Shown: positions 21,417-33,400 of the stretch, one piece after another
Position numbering within the stretch: position 1 is the first letter of the stretch
Layout of the letters: each line of letters starts with the position of its first letter
Source of the DNA: Aradus depressus
Taxonomy: Eukaryota; Arthropoda; Insecta; Hemiptera; Aradidae
Assembly (NCBI GenBank): GCA_963662175.1
Contig: OY759218.1
Span: 24,698,051 to 24,762,050 of the forward strand
Length of the DNA: 64,000 nt
Direction: 5' to 3'
The notes under the pieces: model-generated
Seen by the model: the letters and a program-made list of their open reading frames with translations, nothing else
Database searches by the model: none
What the model was told of the DNA's origin: nothing
Made by a program: the position numbers and the translations under genes

Positions 21417-24400
21417 CTAAAAGAAAAAGAAAAAAAAATATATAAAAACATAAAATTCCAAGACAAAACATTTTTCTTGTCCACCCTAATCTAAATTTAT
21501 CAGAAAAATGAAGCAAAGGCAACACATTGAGAATAAATTTCTTAAATTCTCTTTATATAGAAATTTAATTATTTACGTTTATATTATTTTTATCACATCA
21601 CTTCTCCCATTTATTTTTTCCTTTTAAAGACTAGCAATTACAGACGTTTCGGGAAATACTCCCATCATCAGTATCTGAAATATTTTACATACAATCAACA
21701 AAAATAACATCGTAAGATGTGCGTCAGTATTTGTAAATTTCAGTATACAATTACAAAAATGCCAACTAAGCTATAATTTATGTTCTAAAGAACACGAATG
21801 TCAACATTTTCTCTGTAAATCAAAATCTTTTTACATAACCTGCATAACATTTATATTTTATGTTAATTTAGTTGTTTTAAACTTAAAATCCCAAAGGTTC
21901 TAGCCAAATAAGGTCAAAAGTATCGTGACCCTGAGGTCCTAGAATACAGAAGTGCTTCATTTCTCAAAGTTCCAAGTGTCTAGATGCCTCCCAGCGGTCT
22001 TACTCCGCAAAAATATGTATTTTATAAATTATTTTGATGTCCCCAGCTTACACAAAGTACAGGAGAAGTTATGTAACCGGTCAAATATCCGAGTGTTTAG
22101 AGGGTTATGCGGAATTTTCAATGGAATTTCATGTTTTCCGATCTCCTGTTCAAAAAATGAAAACAAAACTGTTTCTATGAACACCATAACTCACGATAGA
22201 ATGAATGTATCGACACTAAATTTTATATGTGTATCAGAACCGTCCAAGGACGTCACCTATTGATTTTCAGCCAAATCAACATCTAGACACCAGAACATTT
22301 GGGAAATTAAGCACATCTGGATGCTGATCCTAGGACGTCAGGGTCGTCATATATGGTCATGAGCACCGCCAGGAGCACTTTTGACCTTATTCGGATAGAG
22401 CCTCTGGTATTTTAAGTTTAAAACAATTAAATTAACATAAAAAATATATAAATGTTACGCAGATTATGTAAAAAGAAGATTTTGATTGACAGAAAAAATA
22501 TTAACATAAAGGATAAATTATAGGTTAGTTGGTATTTTTGTAATTGTAAACTGAAATATAAATTGAAAATACTGACGAACATTTTACAATGTTATTTTTG
22601 TTGATTGTATGTAAAATATTTCAGATACTGATGACGGGAGTTCTTCCCGAAACGTCTGTAATTGTTAGTCTTTAAAAAGCAAAAAATAAATGGGAGAAGT
22701 GATGCTGTGATAAATATATTATATATGAATACAGACTCTCCTCACACAATCCAACATTTATTTACGTTTAACGTTTAATACAGTAGAAATAAAATGAATA
22801 CCTTTATATTCTGCTTCTTTTGATAACTTTTCTGCTAGTTTTCTTCTTTCGGCTTGTCGCAAAGTACTTTGAAATTTAAATTTTTTACTGGATGCATTAT
22901 TTGGTAAACTTTCTTCAATTTTAAAATCCAAATTTTCTTTAGGATTCCACTGATTAATTTCGTCCAAAGATTTTGAAACCTCCTGCATGCTAAATGTTTC
23001 TCTGTAAAAATGAAATTTTAATTTAATTATTTTGTCAAGTTTTTATTCATTAATAAGTCAATAGTGGAAGTAAGCAAATTTTAGGGGAGGGAAGAGGGGC
23101 ATAAAACTTATAAAAAGAGAATAAAAATCGCAAATAAATGCTTTGGGGTCATTCAACTGTGCGCTCCCACTCAGATTTTTTTTTCCAAAATGTTATGTAT
23201 GTGAATACCTACTTACAAGGTTATCTCAAAGGGCTCAGGAAAAAGTTTTAATATTTATAACTAAACCTGACGATGGAATAATGCCGAAAATGGTATTTTC
23301 AACATGTTTTTGTGAAATAGACAGTATTTCAAAAAAGAAAACTTAGTTGTTCATTTCGTGCTGGGAAAGTCTTTTTTTATCCCACAGAATTCCAATGTTT
23401 AGTGATATATATAAACATTTTTAATTGCATGCCTTGGCAACTATGGCATACGAATCCTGCGAATAAACTAAATAAACATGCCCACCAGAGTGACGACAGA
23501 GCTCTCTGGTAGTAGGCGATATGACTTCACAGTTAAAGCCCGGGCCAGTCACAATAACTAACTCAAAATATGAATCAAACACTATGTGAGTTATCCCAGG
23601 TCACATGGTGTTTGATCAAATGTTAATATTGTTCACCATATAAAACTATGATTATACTTTTTTAAAAAATATTATCACAAACGTTTTGATAATGGAAACG
23701 TTAACAAAATAAAATAAATATATTTTGTGGAGACCGATGGCCAATCTGTGTTTATTTCAAACCACTTCAAGTCTAGAAAAGAAAGTTAAAACCTGATGAA
23801 AAAATATGAAAATGTGCTGTAAAAAAATGAAACGATGCATTTAAAATATTTGACTTTATGTAGTTACAATACTTTAGTTACAAGTGTGTAATTTATTTTG
23901 TTAAATACTTGTTATACAAGAAACTAGACGTTATATATTTTATGATTGTTTCGTTAATATAAATATATATTTTTTCTTTATTTTCATGGAAAGCAGTGTG
24001 ACAAATTTTGTTTACTACTAGTAGGAACATTTAATTATTACAACTACTTATAATGCTTAACGCGCTGGTAGCTCAGTGGTTGCGTGCTTGCCTACTAAGC
24101 TAAAGATCGTGTTCGAAACCCTGTCCTTAAGGTTTTTTTTTTATCTGGAAGATTGTCTTTCGGATGGGACGTTCAGCGATGGTCCGAAGCCTGTACGATG
24201 TCAGGTACAAGGTAAAGACCCCTCACCTAGGTAACTAAACCAGAGTAGAGTCGAGTTCATTACAGCGCTCTGGTAGGGTATAGTTAAAACCCGCCCATGA
24301 GTCACAATGCGAACCATAAAGTCTAACTACCTCCTTAAATGTCCTGTAAAACAATAAATAAATAGATGGAAGTCACTACCCCCCTCGTTTCAGCTTTCGT

Positions 24401-27400
24401 TGCAACACCACAAATATATAGCCCAAAAATACACCATCATTCTAACAAAATACAAAACTATATTTCTCTAAAAAGGCGTCAAATGCAATTTTGAATTAGA
24501 TGATTGACATTTTAGATACAAAAAAAAAACTGACGTACCTAGGCACTGAATATTCAGGAAGATACATAATATGTCCTCCGCAAGCCAGATAGGAATACGA
24601 AGGTTTCTTTGTCAACAACGATACGATGTCTTCATCCTAGAAAAAAAAGTTATATACAAAATGTTAAATTTTTATGCTTCAACTATGCTGAAGAGTTCAG
24701 ATAAAATACTTATCCAATAGGGTTCCCAAACGGATCCACTACTGGGGATCTCTCTCTGTCTCTATTTAGTGTGTATGTAGCTCCAGAACATCATAAAACC
24801 AATAAAAATTAATTGGAAAATAATATGATTGTACTATTAAATATCTCTTTTTATCCTTAATTTTCGAGCCATCTGGTGGGTGTGGATGAAATGTAGAAAA
24901 ACACCGCCGGATCTTAATGGTTATATGTTTAAAGTGACTGACTGGCTCCTATTTTGTTGAGCTGAATGTAAACAAAGATCAACTTAGTTGTAAGATCCAA
25001 AGTTACTCCCGGATGAATCTTTTAGTAATTCTAATATAATTAAAAAGTAAATGTTACCTGATAACTATCAACGTTCCATTTATTAATGTTGTGTACGTCG
25101 TTGAGCGAGCTTGGCACACTTCTGCTTAAAACCCAGTTGTTGTCCACAAACAGTGGTGGATTTAAGGAATTATTCGGCACTTTCTTCCAAGAATTCGTAG
25201 GATTTGTGACTTGTAAACTTTGAATACCCTAAAATGGATTGGAAAATAAATACTTCATTCTCAACATAGATGTATAAGAGATATAAGTTAAAATGTAGTA
25301 ACGCCCTTATTGTCCGTCAGCAATTGGAATGCATGTAGTGAGTAAAGTGGAAGAACGAGGGGCGGGGGTGAAGAAAGTTGAATTTCTTTGGGTGGGAAGT
25401 GTTCTATTACATTTTTAAAACAGTAATTTAACGTTCATCTGAAGCAACCATGTTTTTCATTATAAAAAATGAATTAATTAATATACATATAAAATAACCA
25501 CTATATATATAAAATGAAAATACCACTGTATTACCTAACTTAACTAAATCGGCCTGGTAGGTAGGGTGAGATGTCCAACCCCGGATAGAGAATATATACT
25601 TTACTATCGACCTATTCCTGCTAAAATCTAATCAATACTACACCCTGTTGCTCTGAAGTTATATATTAATAATGAAAACAATTGATTCAGCAGTACACAC
25701 CATTCAGACCCCGACTAGTTATTGCTATTTTTGGACTCAACGGATCCCAAAACGTAAATTCGTTCAAAATTAGATTTCTAAATTTTCCACGACTACATAA
25801 CGTTCTGTACATAATGATTGATAGTATCTCTTTAATGTTGAGAGAAGTCGAGATTCTGTCGTGTAAATAGATAGAGAACAACTCAGTATTTTGCCAACAT
25901 TTGGAAACTATTTATATTCTTCTTCAGGGTCTTATAACTTTGTTTGCTAAACAGAAAATAAATACATTAAATTTGTATGTTTAGTTTACCGTTCTTGTGT
26001 ACTTCCAACTCGGCCAGAAAGGACTAGCTCTACAGTTTGTTATATTGTTCAAGCCCCGCTCTTTTGTGCTTTTCTGTCGAAACTTTCTTTGTCTGTCTAT
26101 TACCTAATAACTCACAAACGGCTCATAGTTTATTCACGTAACTTACAGGGTATTTCAATGATGGCCCAACTTAGAATATAGGCTTTGTTGTAATTGAGTG
26201 GATGTGTGCAGTGAGGGTAGTGTGTGTTTGTGTCTGATAGTCTATCTAAACACCATCTTTACCACACTCAAGTCATTGTAAGGCCCTGAAGAAGGAAATG
26301 AACAGTTTCCGAAACGTTGGCCAAATACTGAGTTGTTCTCTATATACTTCGAATAAAACGAGAAAATAAATAAGTAAATACGAAATTTACTCACTTTATC
26401 AGAACGTGAGAAAGTTGCGCCTCTTTCATCTTTAGGTAACGAGAGCGTAAATCTTGGAGTAAATTTTATTTCGGAGGTTGCTCCGAAAGAAAAATGGTTC
26501 ACTGGAAATCCTCCGTCTGAACTGGTTTCTTCTAGGTCTTGTTGAGGAGTCCAAGTAGCCTATAAATAGAAAATAAATATATTAATTTTGTATGTTCAGT
26601 TTATCGTTCTTGTGTACTTCCACCATTCCAACTCGGTTAGAAAGGACTAGCTCTACAGGTTGCTATCCTTTATAGCCAAGAGACCTTCCTTTCAAAGAGT
26701 GATGTTGAGAAGCATCTCATGTAAATTTTTGCTAACAGGCGAATTTTTACTAAAAGAGATAAAAGACGGTGGACATTGAGGAAGCTCTGAATAAGGTGTT
26801 ACTGATGTACTGTCTTCGTGCTGTGAACACTCCCTCCAAGACAGTTTTTTGTCTTGTTCAACACTTCCATCGCAATCCTCCTGAAGGGGGAACACATTTA
26901 TTTATATTAAAATATTTTACTGTAATTTGTTTTGAACTCAAGATTGGGACCCATATGTCCGAGAAAGAAATAACACTAATTTTGAGTGTCAATAAAATTT
27001 AATCAAAATGACGAAATAGCTTAAAAAGCAAATATTAAAGATGAAATCACTTACGGAATCATGTTGCTGAGGACTGGCATCACCAGAAATCCCCGAATCC
27101 GCAGACTTATCTGGAATTTGGATTGGGTGCGGAGGTGCTATAATAATTCTGCTCTCCAGAGACACCAATTCGTCTTCTTGGTACGATGGTTGAGTTTCAA
27201 TGATCGAAAGCATTCGCCAAGCTGCGCTAGGGGAGAATCTTGGAATCTCAACTTGTTTTCGAGGAAGTGTCGCTCGTAATTGAACTGAAATGCCTCCAGG
27301 AGTCTGAAAACAAAAACGAAATTATTATTCCAATCATAAAAAATTATACAAACAGGATGTATCTTTAGCTCACTCTCCTCATCTCAGTTTCTACTGAACT

Positions 27401-30400
27401 TATGGTAAATACGATATTAAAACATGGATCAATTTCTTTCAGTTTCTAGTTATTAATTTTGAGATTAAAACAGTACATAAGACAAAGAGTATTTCTTAAT
27501 TTTGCACAATCAACCCTGCTTTTCATGAAATATCTCCTTACAAAAATATATAACAAGCTATAAAGGTTCGTATGGCCTCTGATAACAAAAAAATGGTCAA
27601 AAATAACGAAAAAATTGTTTGAACTTTGAACTGATCTAATTTTAAAAATTCGAAAAAAGGTTCTTCTCCCATCTATTTTTACTTCCCCACGTATTCGAAG
27701 GAAGCATGAGAATTTAAGAGACCCTATGTAAACCAACTATTGAATATTCGCGCAAACGGTCGACTGGTTTGGGGAAGGAGCGAAAAGTTAATTAATTCGT
27801 TCTGGGGAAGTACATTTGCCACATCACCGACGAAGTTTTTAGATTTTAATTACACAATGTCTAAATCCAGAAAAAACGAAAAAACAAAAAATGTTACTTA
27901 CTTCATTCAATATATCCTCGCCAAATTCAGAATTATTAGATTGTGTTTCGAAAGAATTTTGAGATAAATGGTGTATTTGTGAGGCAAATGTTTCCAAAGC
28001 CAGCAAATCGTCTTCATTTTCATTTAAATTCATTCCAAAATAAAATGATTTAACTGGGCTATTTACTTTGTTTGAAATTCTAAAATCAAAATAAATAATA
28101 CATTTTTAGAGCAGTATATGAGGATGATCTGGAAAGAAACAGGATCAATGGTGATTTATGTACATTTTATGTATAAGATAAAATCCTCACCAGGTCCTCG
28201 ACCATGACACTGAATTTTTTAAATCACTGAAGTGAATCTGACCAAACTCACCGGAAAGTTACTCTAGGCGGCGTGAAACGTAAATCATGATGAGATAAAA
28301 ACTTGGACACAAAATCAAATGCACTAGTTTGTTCTTCTTTAATACTTATTTACTGTTGGCCACAGACCCTTGTGAACTTAAGATGATCTGACAAGCCGCT
28401 TCCACAGTCCTCGATCTTGAGTCGCCACTCTTCCAGTTAACAATATGGGATTCGGTCGCATTCACCCACAGCAGCCTTGATCTTCCTGGGGTTGTCCCTC
28501 TGAATCCTGGGCTGGAGGACACAGTTTGTCAGTCTGTCAGGGCAGCTCCTGAACTTAACTGAGGGTTGATGTGGCATCTTCTCGGAGTCCCACGATTCTT
28601 CTCAAAACCTTGCTCACGAAGGGCCTGGAGGTAAGAGGACTATGTCTTCAGGCTGATCTAACATAGCCACTTCGTCTGGATATACCAATACCTTGTGGTT
28701 CACGCCGAAATGTACTTCTCCTTAAAGAACCATCTTAAACCAGGGGCCAAATTAAACAGCAGTGGGGAGAGGCTGTCCCCTTGCTTCAAGCCCATTTTGA
28801 TGTCGAGACTTTGCAACTCTGCCATAATATCCCAAACTCTACTCCTATTTATGAAGTCGTAATCCAGTCCACTTCCACGAACAGGGTCTTCTCTAGTATT
28901 TGTCTAAAGACAAGGAGATGGTCTAGAATGCTCCTTTCTCGCCTAAATCCTGGCTGGTATTCCACTAGGATCTTCTCTGCAGAAGGAGTGAGGTTCATCA
29001 ACAGGATGTTGGCAAATATCTTATAGGGGCTGCACAACAGAGTATGGTCCTATTGTTTTACACTCAACTTTGCTTCCCTTCTTGAGTAATGTGCATATCA
29101 GAGCAGTGATCCACTCTTCAGGGATCTTTTCATCATTCTAGATTCAGAGGATGAGGCGGTGGAGCCATCTCTTGCAGTCTTGAAGAGATACTGGGACGGT
29201 GTTCCATGACTGGTACTTTCCCATTGGCCATAAACACGTCTGTTTCGTCTGACCCTTTCACAAATCCTCATATCTGTCGCCTTTTCTCTAAGAGTCACCC
29301 ATTGATTTCGCCTTTTCTCTAAGACTCACCCATTCATTTCGCCTTTTCTCTAAGACTCACCCATTCATTTCGCCTTTTCTCTAAGACTTACCCATTCATT
29401 TCGCCTTTTCTCTAAGACTCGCCCATTCATTTAATACTAACTAAATTCGTAACATTTATTTTTGTAAATGAATGACAAGGTAATCAAAGTTAAAACCTAT
29501 AAACTCACTACACTTGCGGACGTCCATTGACCTATTTGCTTTTAAAAAAAATCAGTGTCATGTCACCTGTCATATAATAATCAAGTAATGGCCGCCAAGT
29601 GCAATGCAAGTTTTTATTATGAAGCAGTTACGGCAAAAAAAAAAAAGAGGGTTAATAGAGTAGTCCCGGAAGCCCCCGATTCAAAACTTTACGCACAGAA
29701 AAATGTGAAAGTTACTAATTTTACAACTACTCAGTTCTTAGTAGTATAATTGAAGATACGGTTTTACGAAATTCAAAAATTAACTTACGCCCATTGCTCT
29801 TCGTTGCTGCTTCTGGAACTGAGACCGGACGAAGCCGTTACTTTCGGTCTAGAATGCGCCTGCTTGAATCCTTCGTTTTTGTTTACATTATTCGTCAAAA
29901 AAACTTCATTTTCGGGCGGTGGTGGTTGTTTTGCATGTGAATCAGTAGGAATGTAATTTGAATGTGGTTTATTATGTATTTCTGGTATGAAATCCTTCCT
30001 CATATTCCAGCGCTCCACGCTCGTTTCCAGAAGTTCAGCCTAAAAATAATAATAATACAGTACTTAAAGAAATTCTAATAAACAAAACATTCCTAAATGT
30101 TATAACAATAATGGGTGATGATATAGAGAAATCAAGTGTAAGGAAGATAAAACAAAGTTGTAGAATTGCTACCAAGCTTTTGGCACTGAGCGTGCCTTCT
30201 TCAGGGCCTGTATTCACATATATTCATAATCAGTGAGTATTTACGCTGAACTTGAGTAAAGATATAACACAAAAAATTTAAAGTGACAAAACCAACAAAA
30301 TCTACATCATGAGAGAATATAACTTTTAAATTATTTACACTAAAACAAAATAATAATTGATATCTAAACACAAATAATTATAACCAAATAAAACATATAC

Positions 30401-33400
30401 CTAGGTACGATGAGTGAACAAAACATTTTAAAATAATTGAACTAAAACAAACAAGAACAAATCATATACCATCTTATAGTCAGATACCGACATCTTGGCA
30501 GAAATTCTACAAGTTTGTTTTTATCGACCTCATCTCTCCTCGTATGTACCAGAGCCTATTTTGGGTATTCCAGAAAATTTATTCATAATGTGCATGGGGA
30601 ACCAAATTATGTAAATAATCTTAATAAATAAAACTAACTAACATGTTTTAACATTGCCAAATTCTCCTCTTTAAACTGAGACCCCTATACATGACAACTA
30701 AATCACGAGAAATAAACAATTTCGTAATTGGATACACAAGGATCTGGGAAAATCACTAAATGCTTGACAAATCAGGTAAACATAATGTAAAATAAATAAA
30801 CCTTCTGCGCAGCCTCTAGTGACCCTAGAACATACATCTCCACCAAATTCCGCAAAAATCAGAGACAGGAAGTGCAATGTTTTAAAATTTGTATTGATTC
30901 AATATGTATGTTCACGGCCCAAATTAAATGCAGCTACCTATTATCACCCAAACGGTTGGAAAATTAACTCTGCACCACGTACGACCGCCGGCTAGGCACC
31001 CCGGCGCATCACTGTAGTACAGCAAGCCAAGCCTATTCTCGACCCCGAGCTCTCTCGACGCGTCAAGGAGCGTCGCAAATGAAACTAAGGAGGGCTGGGG
31101 ACGACCGCCAGCTAGGCACACCGGCGGTGGCCCCCGGCGCATCACTGTAGTACAGCAAGCCAAGCCTATTCTCGACCCCGAGCTCTCTCGACGCGTCAAG
31201 GAGCGTCGCAAATGAAACTAAGGAGGGCTGGGGACGACCGCCAGCTAGGCACACCGGCGGTGGCCCCCGGCGCATCACTGTAGTACAGCAAGCCAAGCCT
31301 ATTCTCGACCCCGAGCTCTCTCGACGCGTCAAGGAGCGTCGCAAATGAAACTAAGGAGGGCTGGGGACGACCGCCAGCTAGGCACACCGGCGGTGGCCCC
31401 CGGCGCATCACTGTAGTACAGCAAGCCAAGCCTATTCTCGACCCCGAGCTCTCTCGACGCGTCAAGGAGCGTCGCAAATGAAACTAAGGAGGGCTGGGGA
31501 CGACCGCCAGCTAGGCACACCGGCGGTGGCCCCCGGCGCATCACTGTAGTACAGCAAGCCAAGCCTATTCTCGTTCCCGAGCTCTCTCGACGCGTCGTGG
31601 AGCGCCGCAAATGAAACTAAGGTGGGCTGGGGACGACCGCCGGCTACGCACACCGGCGGTGGCCCCCGGCGCATCACTGTAGTACAGCAAGCCAAGCCTA
31701 TTCTCGACCCCGAGCTCTCTCGACGCGTCAAGGAGCGTCGCAAATGAAACTAAGGTGGGCTGGGGACGACCGCCGGCTACGCACACCGGCGGTGGCCCCA
31801 GGCGCATCACTGTAGTACAGCAAGCCAAGCCTATTCTCGACCCCGAGCTCTCTCGACGCGTCAAGGAGCGCCGCAAATGAAACTAAGGTGGGCTGGGGAC
31901 GACCGCCGGCTACGCACACCGGCGGTGGCCCCAGGCGCATCACTGTAGTACAGCAAGCCAAGCCTATTCTCGACCCCGAGCTCTCTCGACGCGTCAAGGA
32001 GCGCCGCAAATGAAACTAAGGTGGGCTGGGGACGACCGCCGGCTACGCACACCGGCGGTGGCCCCAGGCGCATCACTGTAGTACAGCAAGCCAAGCCTAT
32101 TCTCGACCCCGAGCTCTCTCGACGCGTCAAGGAGCGCCGCAAATGAAACTAAGGTGGGCTGGGGACGACCGCCGGCTACGCACACCGGCGGTGGCCCCAG
32201 GCGCATCACTGTAGTACAGCAAGCCAAGCCTATTCTCGACCCCGAGCTCTCTCGACGCGTCAAGGAGCGCCGCAAATGAAACTAAGGTGGGCTGGGGACG
32301 ACCGCCGGCTACGCACACCGGCGGTGGCCCCAGGCGCATCACTGTAGTACAGCAAGCCAAGCCTATTCTCGACCCCGAGCTCTCTCGACGCGTCAAGGAG
32401 CGCCGCAAATGAAACTAAGGTGGGCTGGGGACGATCCTCGCTCCCAGTCGACCATAGCAATAAATTTTTATTTTGTAATGAACCGTTTTAGGCTCTTTTT
32501 CCCGACGACTCGGCAAACGGGTGTCGAGGCTCCTAACCGTTGTCGTGGCACACAGACTTACACACAAAAAAGAAAGGTTGCAGTTACAAACATGAAAGAA
32601 ACACCATTTTTTATCATTTAATTATTAATTAACCTGTAAGAATCTCATCCTACCTGGAGGGCTGTGCCTCCAACCCAAACTTTTTATTCCCTAAGGTGTA
32701 GAAGCAGGTTTAATGATAGATTTAAAGTATGGATAAAAAAATGTGAAAAGTGGAGTCTGTTTCATGTTTGTAACTACAACCGTCTGAGTGAAAATAAGGT
32801 GTTGCTTGAATTTGAGCCACCCTGTATATTATTATTTTAATAATTTCAATATACCTCAAATTGTGGCGTTGAAAAGCTTCGATGTAACGACAGGCTGTTG
32901 GAGCGAACATGAGAAGAAACATTGGTGGAACGAGGTTGTTCATTGGACGATTTTTTGTACATAGCCCTATTCTTGATGTAGCGCGAACGACGGGAAGGCG
33001 CATTTTCACGATATTCATCCCAATCATCAGGTAGATCTGGAGATGGACTTTCACTCTAAACAAAACACAAAATTTGAATAAAATTGGTGGTTTGAGAGAG
33101 ATCTTCGATGTTGGAGGACTTATAATAGTAAACTTAAATTTAATTTACATGCAAATATAAACCCAAATCAAATTGTAATACATATTTCAAAATATTGTTT
33201 CATTTGACTCCAAAGAGTGATTAAAAGAATTTAATAACTCAACATTCAAAAAGTAGTTACAAACTGAGAGAACTATTTTCATATGCAGTTCATTATGTAC
33301 TGCACAATTCATGAGTTACTATGCTATGTAAAATATCATGTAAATCATCTTCAAAAGTTGAAACAGTTTCTCATTCTAAAGACAGAAAAAATATTAAGTT

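Larger units (their letters stand above)
21630..22670. repeat. Large foldback element (arms about 270-300 bp) inside an intron
   Basis: The left arm (about 21630-21910) and right arm (about 22380-22670) are reverse complements over several hundred bases, e.g. GATACTGATGA-type ends, AAAGATTTTGATT and AAGGTCAAAAG words. Between them lies a fragment of the TACTTCCC family (about 22058-22280). Each arm ends in a hammerhead-like motif directed outward. The host intron is 21417-22801. Confidence 0.85.
25857..26345. repeat. Foldback element with two hammerhead-like ends
   Basis: GAGAACAACTCAGTATTT at the left end (25874 region) and AAATACTGAGTTGTTCTC at the right end (26323-26340) are reverse complements. 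The middle, about 330 bp, is unrelated between the arms. It lies in the intron between coding exons 9 and 8. Confidence 0.7.

Noticed and set aside
31063..32408. Chain of overlapping 93-codon open frames on minus over the satellite
   Set aside because: They repeat every 133 bp, which is not a multiple of 3, and reflect GC-rich repeat composition, not a gene.
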